Below, in pieces: positions 40,556 through 47,005 of a DNA stretch of 64,000 nucleotides. The first letter of the stretch is position 1. The number at the start of each line of letters is the position of its first letter. The stretch covers positions 1 to 64,000 of the forward strand of contig CAZNRN010000004.1 of assembly GCA_964575605.1 (NCBI GenBank), written 5' to 3'. The translations under genes were made by a program, and so were the position numbers. Under the pieces are notes generated by a model. That model was not told where the DNA came from, did not search any database, and worked only from the letters and a program-made list of their open reading frames with translations. This stretch comes from JAPWJZ01 sp964575605 (GTDB taxonomy: Bacteria; Pseudomonadota; Alphaproteobacteria; Micavibrionales; UBA2020).

Positions 40556-41589
40556 GGCTGCGGTCCCTTGGGTTGCGCGGCGGCGGGTGCGGGTTTCTGT
40601 TTCTCGACGGGCGAGCCGAAATCGCGGATGCGGTTGGTGGCGGCGACAAGCCCCTTCATGGTTTCCGGCATGCCGCCCGAATGGCCGGCCTGCGTGAATT
40701 CGATGGTGCAGTTATCCAGTTTTTCCTTCAGGTCGAAGGCCGACATCGGCGGGCAGACGTTATCATGACGCCCTTGCACGATATGGGTTGGGATATGCTT
40801 TATATTGCCGACGTTCTGCATGATGCCGTCATCGGGCATGAAATTACGCATGAAGTAAACTTCGATGAGCGCAAAGGGCAGCGCCTTTTCTGGCGGATCG
40901 TTGCGGATATCATCGGGCGGCACGTCGAGGAAGGCACAGCCGTTTTCAAACCGCGTCCATGCGGCGGCCGCAGCCAGATGCACTTTCGGGTCTGGGTCGG
41001 TGAGGCGCTGGTAATAGGCCTCCAGCATATTGCCGCGCTCGGCGACGGGAATGAAATCGACGAATTCCTTGTACACCTCGGGATAAAACACGCCCATTTT
41101 GTTGATGTACCAGTCCAGTTCCTTGTCGCGCATCATGAAGACGCCGCGCAGGGTCATGCTCTCGGTATGCTCGGGATATTTTTCGGCATAAAGCAGGGCG
41201 AGGGTGGAACCCCAGGAGCCGCCGAACAGATGCCATTTCTCGATGCCAAGATGCTGGCGCAGTTTTTCGTTGTCCTCCACCAGATGCGCGGGCGTATTGT
41301 CCTCGATCAGGTGGATGGGGTTGCCGTCTTTTTTATAGGCATCCGGCGACGACAGCGGCGCGGCGCGCTGGTCGTAGGTGATAATGTGAAAAACGTCGGG
41401 GTCGAAGAAACGGTGGAAGTAGGGCGCGCAGCCAGCGCCAGGGCCGCCGTGAAGATAGACGATCGGGATGCCGCCTTTTTTCCCGTACTCCTGATAGGCG
41501 ATCGCATGGCCATCGCCCACGTCTAGCTTGCCCGTGTTGAAGGGCTTGCTGGCAGGGTAAAGGATGGCGTCCTTTTCGGCGTCAGGCAT
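40552..41589 (-). CDS. pip: Proline iminopeptidase (paralogue 3)
   Basis: The 345-residue protein has HGGPGAG, DQRAAPLS in place of the usual DQRGAGxS, the elbow GGSWGSTLAL, Asp in GRHDNVCPP and His in QAGHSGGMPE. The DQRG change lies near the active site and may alter substrate choice. The start ATG at 41589 has GGAGA upstream and fits the promoter at 41618-41647; an in-frame ATG at 41622 would lie within the -10. The tail is Pro/Ala/Gln-rich. Confidence 0.9.
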   Translation of the reverse strand: MPDAEKDAILYPASKPFNTGKLDVGDGHAIAYQEYGKKGGIPIVYLHGGPGAGCAPYFHRFFDPDVFHIITYDQRAAPLSSPDAYKKDGNPIHLIEDNTPAHLVEDNEKLRQHLGIEKWHLFGGSWGSTLALLYAEKYPEHTESMTLRGVFMMRDKELDWYINKMGVFYPEVYKEFVDFIPVAERGNMLEAYYQRLTDPDPKVHLAAAAAWTRFENGCAFLDVPPDDIRNDPPEKALPFALIEVYFMRNFMPDDGIMQNVGNIKHIPTHIVQGRHDNVCPPMSAFDLKEKLDNCTIEFTQAGHSGGMPETMKGLVAATNRIRDFGSPVEKQKPAPAAAQPKGPQP

Positions 41590-41617
41590 CGGTACGTCTC
41601 CATTTGAATGTAATGGA

Positions 41618-41647
41618 TTCATAGCGAAGCAGGGTTCGTTATGTCAA
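41618..41647 (-). promoter_or_regulatory. Sigma70-type promoter of the pip pair
   Basis: On the minus strand TTGACA (41647-41642) and TATGAA (41623-41618) are 18 bases apart, placing the start near 41611 and supporting translation from 41589. Confidence 0.6.
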
Positions 41648-41716
41648 TGTTGATTTGGCGTTGACTTTTATGCGCTTGATTTTATTATGTCAATAATTGT
41701 TAACAGGCAGAGCTAA

Positions 41717-42187
41717 ATGGTCCAGCGAAACAAACTCATACGTCCACCCCGCGAAGGCACGGTTACCGGCAGGCTCGAAGCCTTCTGCGAAACCGGCACC
41801 GAAGGCATCATCTGGAGCGTCTATGAAGACGGCAAGACGGGGTATGACGGGCTGAACTGCCTCGAGGACGGCGACTTCCTGAAAATCTTCAACGACGCCG
41901 CGCGCACCGAAGTGGCCTGGGAGGGGGAGATCAAGCTGAAATACCCGCCCGCCACGCGTTTCAACCGCGGCATACAGCGCGGCGTGGACGAACAAAATTG
42001 GGCGCGCATGTTTGTCGATGAGAAATACGCGACAGTCATTTTGGCCGACAGCTGGAAGAAAATGAAAGCTGAAAACCGCGCAAAAGAACGCGAGCGCAAG
42101 AAGACGTTGGAGTCTATCAACACGTCATGCCATAACGGCGTGCCTGTGAAACCGATGAAGACAATCAGGATTAAGCCGAAGGAATAA
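41717..42187 (+). CDS. Unknown small basic protein
   Basis: The 156-residue product shows a beta-rich N-terminal part (GTVTGRLEAFCETGTEGIIWSVYEDGK, YDGLNCLEDGDFLKIFND) followed by a charged helix (KMKAENRAKERERKKTLES) and a basic tail (KPMKTIRIKPKE). No family is recognised. The tail only partly matches the shared C-terminal motif. There is no signal peptide. A terminator overlaps its end. The ribosome site is weak. Confidence 0.65.
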   Translation: MVQRNKLIRPPREGTVTGRLEAFCETGTEGIIWSVYEDGKTGYDGLNCLEDGDFLKIFNDAARTEVAWEGEIKLKYPPATRFNRGIQRGVDEQNWARMFVDEKYATVILADSWKKMKAENRAKERERKKTLESINTSCHNGVPVKPMKTIRIKPKE

Positions 42188-42199
42188 TTCCGGCTTTTT
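42173..42199 (+). terminator. Rho-independent terminator
   Basis: AAGCCG (42173-42178) pairs with CGGCTT (42191-42196), followed by a long T-rich run. The first arm is inside the last codons of the upstream gene. Confidence 0.6.
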
Positions 42200-42207
42200 C
42201 TTCTTTT

Positions 42208-43521
42208 TTAAGGGCGACGGCCCTTCAGCATCCTGTCCTTGAAAACCCTGTCCTCGTCAACCTGTCCGCCAAGCTTGCGGTATTCGCTGACGGCTTTGGT
42301 GAGGGCTTCTTCGCCGATTTTGTCGAAGCTCTGGCCGTTAATGGCTTCGGTGCGAAGGTTCAGGTTCTCGGAAATCACCGTGCGTTCGCGGCTTTCGAAA
42401 TTGAAAATTTCGGTCATCCGGCGGCCAAGCTCGGGATAGAAATTGATATGCACCAGCTTTGATTTGCCGGCCAGCTTCCATGTTTCTTCGTCGAACAGCG
42501 GGTCGCTGCCGGGCTTCACGGGTTCGGGCGCGGGCAGGGGCTTGGGTTTCTCGGCGGGTGAGAGCGCTACGGGCTTGCGCTTGACGGGTTCGGCGGTAGT
42601 AACCACGCCTTGAAGCAGCTCGATATTCTCTTTAAGCGCGAACTGCTGGGCAAGCGCAATTGCCGTGCGGCGGTGCTTGTCCTGGATATCCTTGTTCGCG
42701 CCGTTTGCCAGCAGGAAATGGACCATATCCGGATTGTTTTTCTGTGCGGCGTAATGCAGCGCCGTCATCTGTTCGTCATCGCGGGCGTTAATGTCGCGCC
42801 CCAGCGCGACGAGTTCGGCGGCAAGCTCGAGGTTGCCGTTGAGTGCGGCCATATGCAGCAGGCGTTCGTGGGAGAGTTCCTTGGCGCCTTTTTCCAGCAG
42901 CATCAGGGCGATTTTTGTTTCGTTCAGCTTGACGGCTTCGTTCAGGGGGCTTTGGGGCGGCTGGTTTTCATAGCTGTAGTTCCAGCTGTTGCGGCGGGCT
43001 TCGGGCGTGTGAATAACCCCGGTGCCGGCTCCGGCGTCCAGCAGCGCCCGGACACATTCTTCCTTGCGCTGTTGAACGGCAAAGAACAGGGCGGGCGGGT
43101 TGTCGGCGTTCAGGTCGGCTTTGCCGGTTTTCAGCAAAACATTCAAAGCCTCTGCGCTGCCGGATTTGATCGCGTGTTGTAGCGGCGTATAGGCGCCTGC
43201 TTTGTGGTTGATGCGTTGCACGATATTAGGGTCGGCGCCCAGTATCAGCTCGACCGCTTCGGCGTTTCCGCTGGCGGCGGCGGAATGGAGGCTGGTTTCG
43301 TATTTTTCGTTCCATTCACCGGTGCCGGCGCCTGCGGCGAGCAGCAGTTTCATCACGGCGACATGGCCCTTGCGCGCGGCCTTGTGCAGGGCGGTATCGC
43401 CCGTGTGTTTTTCCTTGTGCCGGATCCAGTCTTTCTTCTGCTGCAGGTAACCCGCGACTGCAGCGGCGTCGCCATTTTCGGCGGCGGTCAGCAGGAGGCT
43501 CGGGTTCTGGAAGAAAGCCAT
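42208..43521 (-). CDS. Long ankyrin-repeat protein
   Basis: At 437 residues this is the longest ankyrin protein in the window. About eight units run from residue 8 to 300 (DTALHKAARKGHVAVMKLLLAAGAG, YTPLQHAIKSGSAEALNVLLKTGKADL, MTALHYAAQKNNPDMVHFLLANGANK are clear). A Pro/Lys linker follows, then a C-terminal region of about 110 residues (LFDEETWKLAGKSKLVHINFYPELGRRMTEIFNFESRE...) that is not ankyrin and not recognised. It is cytoplasmic by sequence. It diverges from the 43670 gene and lies next to the candidate remodelling locus. Confidence 0.9.
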   Translation of the reverse strand: MAFFQNPSLLLTAAENGDAAAVAGYLQQKKDWIRHKEKHTGDTALHKAARKGHVAVMKLLLAAGAGTGEWNEKYETSLHSAAASGNAEAVELILGADPNIVQRINHKAGAYTPLQHAIKSGSAEALNVLLKTGKADLNADNPPALFFAVQQRKEECVRALLDAGAGTGVIHTPEARRNSWNYSYENQPPQSPLNEAVKLNETKIALMLLEKGAKELSHERLLHMAALNGNLELAAELVALGRDINARDDEQMTALHYAAQKNNPDMVHFLLANGANKDIQDKHRRTAIALAQQFALKENIELLQGVVTTAEPVKRKPVALSPAEKPKPLPAPEPVKPGSDPLFDEETWKLAGKSKLVHINFYPELGRRMTEIFNFESRERTVISENLNLRTEAINGQSFDKIGEEALTKAVSEYRKLGGQVDEDRVFKDRMLKGRRP

Positions 43522-43612
43522 GGTTTATGCCGTTTTGGGGTTAATTGAGGTCTATGAAATACCATAATGAACCAGGGGTCACAATAGGGCAAAAAAGGCT
43601 GGCGTTAGTATA

Positions 43613-43641
43613 TTGACATTACCCACCTCCGAGGATATGAA
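43613..43641 (+). promoter_or_regulatory. Strong sigma70-type promoter of the vWA-like gene
   Basis: TTGACA (43613-43618) and TATGAA (43636-43641) are exactly 17 bases apart, 28 bases before the ATG at 43670. It would start the candidate system's first transcript. Confidence 0.75.
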
Positions 43642-43669
43642 AACTCATCACCCTTGAAAGGATTTCGCC

Positions 43670-44488
43670 ATGTCAGAAGAAAAGAAGCCTTATTCTGCCG
43701 AGCTGCGCGCCGTGCGCGACGAGTTCAACGACATCGCCAAACGCGCGCAGGAAGCCGCGAAGAAACTGGACAGCCTGATCTGGAAGGCCGAAGACGCCGA
43801 ACGCCGCGCCGCACATGACAAGGTGCTGGACCAGTTCGTCGACCGCCGCCACGAATTGCTGAAAGGCCACGACGTCACTTTCTATATCGCCAAGACGCAA
43901 GGCATGGGCGAGGGGTATAACAGCCCGGTCGGCGCCGTCATCAGCACCGCGCAGGATATCAATTTTGCCGTCGACAGTTCGCATGGCGTGAATTTCTCGG
44001 CCGCGCTCTACGACACGACCACCAAGGGCCTGAACCTGACGAACAGCGACCGCCTCGACAAGGCGCGCGACAAGACGGCGAACCAGGCCTGCGACCTGCA
44101 ACCGATTGCCAAGGAAATCCTCGTCAACAACACGCCGGACAAGGCCAGCGACAGGCAAAAGCATTACATCATCATCTCCGAAGGCAAGGCGACCGATAAC
44201 GTCGACGTGACCGCGCAGATGCTGACGGCAGCCATGGCGCTTAACCCGCGCATCACCGTCGACTTCATCAGCGTCGGCACGGGCGAGGGGAACATCAAGG
44301 ACCTCGCCGCGAAACTGAACGCGCCCGTGCATACCGTTGCGAAGCATGAAGAGCTGAAAGGTGCGATGATTGCCGTGCTGACGACGCGTTTCGCGAAAGT
44401 CGAAGCGCCTAAGGTTGAAGCCCCGAAAGCGGAAACGCCGGTTGCGACGCCAGCCGTTGTGGAAGTTACGAAACAGCCGAAGCCCTGA
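43670..44488 (+). CDS. vWA-fold protein with degraded metal site
   Basis: The 272-residue protein has an N-terminal coiled coil (about 8-62), then a Rossmann-like domain of von Willebrand A type (about 66-240). The strand VTFYIAKTQGM sits where IDxSxSM is expected, so the MIDAS Asp and both Ser are replaced by Ala, Thr and Gly; IIISEGKATDN stands for the TDG loop; ITVDFISVGTGEGNIKDLAAKL is the conserved later strand and helix. The tail repeats VEAPK. It is most like vWA proteins of Ter-type systems. It is cytoplasmic and has an AAAGGA ribosome site. Confidence 0.65.
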   Translation: MSEEKKPYSAELRAVRDEFNDIAKRAQEAAKKLDSLIWKAEDAERRAAHDKVLDQFVDRRHELLKGHDVTFYIAKTQGMGEGYNSPVGAVISTAQDINFAVDSSHGVNFSAALYDTTTKGLNLTNSDRLDKARDKTANQACDLQPIAKEILVNNTPDKASDRQKHYIIISEGKATDNVDVTAQMLTAAMALNPRITVDFISVGTGEGNIKDLAAKLNAPVHTVAKHEELKGAMIAVLTTRFAKVEAPKVEAPKAETPVATPAVVEVTKQPKP

Positions 44489-44505
44489 TATCCGATTTTG
44501 AATTT

Positions 44506-44540
44506 ATGCGGCGCCTGCCTATCAGCAGGCGCCGCATTTC
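44506..44540 (+). terminator. Rho-independent terminator after vWA-like gene
   Basis: ATGCGGCGCCTGC (44506-44518) pairs perfectly with GCAGGCGCCGCAT (44524-44536), followed by a short TTC. The 13-bp stem is very strong though the T-run is poor. Confidence 0.75.
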
Positions 44541-44730
44541 ATTTCGCCCGCGATGAAAAAATTTTCTGCGGTTAAATTTTCTTCATCAAAAATTCACCAA
44601 GAATCGCTGAAGAAAATTTATGCAGCGTTTTCAATGTGGTAGGTTTTGCAGGCCTTCGATTCGCCGACGCAACCCGAAATCTCAACGCTGTTAACTTGCT
44701 GATAACAAAGGGGGATTCCGGTTGTTGTTG

Positions 44731-44755
44731 ACGGTATTATCATACCTGTTACCGT
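44731..44755. promoter_or_regulatory. Nested inverted repeats, possible operator
   Basis: ACGGTA (44731-44736) pairs with TACCGT (44750-44755), and inside it GGTAT (44733-44737) pairs with ATACC (44742-44746). It overlaps a TTGACG that could be a -35, within the 633-base gap 44489-45121. Confidence 0.4.
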
Positions 44756-44840
44756 TTACTTACAGGTGAAACAACCCCAGGTGACTACTTGATTTACATA
44801 AACTCGGTACTTGAAATCAGACTACAAAGCGCAGCAGCGG

Positions 44841-44876
44841 GAGCCGGAATTCTTTTTGCAAAGACCGGCTCTTTTT
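44841..44876 (+). terminator. Intrinsic terminator or attenuator upstream of the coiled-coil gene
   Basis: GAGCCGG (44841-44847) pairs with CCGGCTC (44865-44871), with an inner TCTTT/AAAGA stem, followed by TTTTTATTT. No gene precedes it after the terminator at 44506, so it ends a small RNA or acts as an attenuator for the downstream operon. Confidence 0.75.
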
Positions 44877-44970
44877 ATTTCCGCGAGCGACAACCGGGAT
44901 AGCACCTAACTGATCACTTTTGACTGACCGACCAGACGGGAAATCCAGATGAGGATTCCCCGGGAGAGGA

Positions 44971-45121
44971 GACGCGACTCAAAAACAAAACCCTACTGAC
45001 GACAACAAACAAAAAACGAAAGGGAGAAGACGAGACGAGGACCGGCACTAAAGACTGAAGACGAAAACAAGACCTAGCAAACAACAACCCAAACGAAGAA
45101 GCACAAAGGAGCACTACAGAG
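44971..45121 (+). other. Uridine-poor leader of the coiled-coil gene
   Basis: From 44971 to 45120 only 7 of 150 bases are T, while A makes up roughly half. No stable hairpin is seen. The AAAGGAG ribosome site lies about ten bases before the ATG. The leaders at 46970-47005 and before 49417 have the same character. Confidence 0.7.
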
Positions 45122-46867
45122 ATGGCAAACACCTCAACCCAGGCAAAGCAGATCACCGAGATGATCGAGCAGGCCCGTCAGGCGACGAAGAAAAAGACTT
45201 CCGCGCCCGAAGGCTCGAACGTCACGGCGACCAAGACGGACGATAAATTCTCCGATATCCGCACCAACACCTTCTACAAGATCATCTTCAACGAAGAACT
45301 CGCCCCCGAGCAGAAGAAGGAAGAAGTCACCAAGGCGCTGACCTTCAAGCTCGAGGACACCAAAGAGCAGAACATGACCCGCCTGAAGGAATTCACGGCC
45401 TTCAAGGAATACCTGCAATTCGAACGCAAGCGCATGGCGCAGGAAATCATCAAGCTGACCGATACCGGTGCTTTCTCGGAACTGAAGCAGGTCTATGACG
45501 AACTGAACGGCGCGGTTATCGACTTCGAAAACCGCATGACCCCGCTGACCGAGATCATTGACGCGGTCTACAAACTGCGTTGCGCGGGCGGCGAAACGGT
45601 CCTCGGCGTCTTCAAGGAGATCAAGGAAGACCAGGCCGCTGAAGAGCAGCGCAAGAAAGACCTCGCGGACCGCCAGTCCAAGCTGGAAGGCCTGCAGGGC
45701 CAGATCGGCAATGTCAACGGCGACCTCGCGGTTCTCCAGAACAGCCGCAAGCACCGCAAATTCTTCGGCCTCGGCGGCCTGAAGGACGACGCGATCCGCG
45801 AGATCGAAGCCAAGAAGACCGAACTCGCCGATATCGACGCCTCCATCGCCAAGACCTCGGAAGAGCTGGAAAACCTGAAGGACCCGAACAAGGCGCGCGC
45901 CACCGAATACGCGCAGTTCGCGGAACAGAAGGCCAAGCTGCGCGAGCTGCTTGACATCTCCTCCGACGAGCACAAAGACCGCCAGAAGGCCCTTGTCGGC
46001 GCCGCGCAGAACTTCGTCAACTCTACGAGCGATCGCGTCGGCTCCGTCCTCGGCCACCTTGACGGCATGGGCGACCAGATCGAAGGCCTCTTCAACGTCA
46101 ACTCCGGCATGCAGAGCATCTATGCCATCGTGAGCGAGGGCTCCCGCGAAGCAGCGGAAGCAAACGCCAAGGTGCGCGACACCCTGCAGCCCCCGGCTGA
46201 CGGCACGAAAGAAAGCGCGATCAAGCAGATGGAGCGCGAAAGCAAGAAGATGGCGGTCGAAGACCACGTCTCCGCGCTGGGCGCTTCCACGGTCGATACC
46301 GAAAAGACCTTCGCGGACTTGTCCACGCAGGGCTTCCGGATCAAGTCGATGAAGGACAGCAACCGCGAACAGATCGCCAAGACGCGCGAACTGCACTCGT
46401 CCGGCGTCGCCGGCGTGGCAGACCGCCTCTCGACGGTCCTCCAGGCTGTATCCGCCGCGGCACTCAATGAATCGGCGGAAATGGCCAAGCAGACGGTCGG
46501 CACCATGAACGACAAGACCAACAAAGTCGCGATGCAGGAAGCCATCCGCTCGGCAATGGGCATCAAGGACACCAACGACGGCCTGACGAAAGCCATCGAG
46601 GACCTCCAGTCTTACTCGGAGGCGATCAAGGCAACCTCGCAGATCAGCCGCGAAGGCCTGACCGAGATGAAAGACATCCTGGCGAACCTGCAAGAGAAGA
46701 CGCTTGAGGTCCAGAAGGAAGTCAAAGCCTCGATCGGTATCGCAGCCGAAGTCACGGAAGCAAACGGCGGCGTTGCCAAGCCGGCTGCTAACGAAGACAA
46801 GCCTGCACCGAAGAAGGCAGCCGATGCCCCGGGCATCTCTGACCCCTTCAAGCAGTTCAACCGCTAA
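45122..46867 (+). CDS. Long coiled-coil protein, possibly TelA-like
   Basis: The 581-residue protein is soluble, almost entirely helical and highly charged, with long heptad stretches (about 110-330 and 370-545). The head ITEMIEQARQATKK resembles the head of the membrane protein at 49417. A central GLGGL motif (HRKFFGLGGLKDDAI) breaks the helices. The C-terminal half with VADRLSTVLQAVSAAALNE and repeated Thr/Asn/Gln-rich helices is reminiscent of TelA-type toxic-anion resistance proteins, but this is weak. The tail ends in an Ala/Pro/Lys linker and GISDPFKQFNR. It probably works with the ClpB-like protein downstream. Confidence 0.7.
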   Translation: MANTSTQAKQITEMIEQARQATKKKTSAPEGSNVTATKTDDKFSDIRTNTFYKIIFNEELAPEQKKEEVTKALTFKLEDTKEQNMTRLKEFTAFKEYLQFERKRMAQEIIKLTDTGAFSELKQVYDELNGAVIDFENRMTPLTEIIDAVYKLRCAGGETVLGVFKEIKEDQAAEEQRKKDLADRQSKLEGLQGQIGNVNGDLAVLQNSRKHRKFFGLGGLKDDAIREIEAKKTELADIDASIAKTSEELENLKDPNKARATEYAQFAEQKAKLRELLDISSDEHKDRQKALVGAAQNFVNSTSDRVGSVLGHLDGMGDQIEGLFNVNSGMQSIYAIVSEGSREAAEANAKVRDTLQPPADGTKESAIKQMERESKKMAVEDHVSALGASTVDTEKTFADLSTQGFRIKSMKDSNREQIAKTRELHSSGVAGVADRLSTVLQAVSAAALNESAEMAKQTVGTMNDKTNKVAMQEAIRSAMGIKDTNDGLTKAIEDLQSYSEAIKATSQISREGLTEMKDILANLQEKTLEVQKEVKASIGIAAEVTEANGGVAKPAANEDKPAPKKAADAPGISDPFKQFNR

Positions 46868-46882
46868 GACAGACCACCTGAT

Positions 46883-46907
46883 CCGGCGGGGCCAAAAGCC
46901 CCGCCGG
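46883..46907 (+). other. Intercistronic GC-rich hairpin
   Basis: CCGGCGGGGC (46883-46892) pairs perfectly with GCCCCGCCGG (46898-46907). No T-run follows, so it more likely protects the upstream message or marks a processing point than ends transcription. Confidence 0.65.
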
Positions 46908-47005
46908 GGAAGGGCCCCAGGCCAGGGTACAGCGAAAATACAACACCTGGTTAACGGGCGGACTCTATAAAAAAAACACAAGAAACACGAAAAGGCACAA
47001 AGCAG

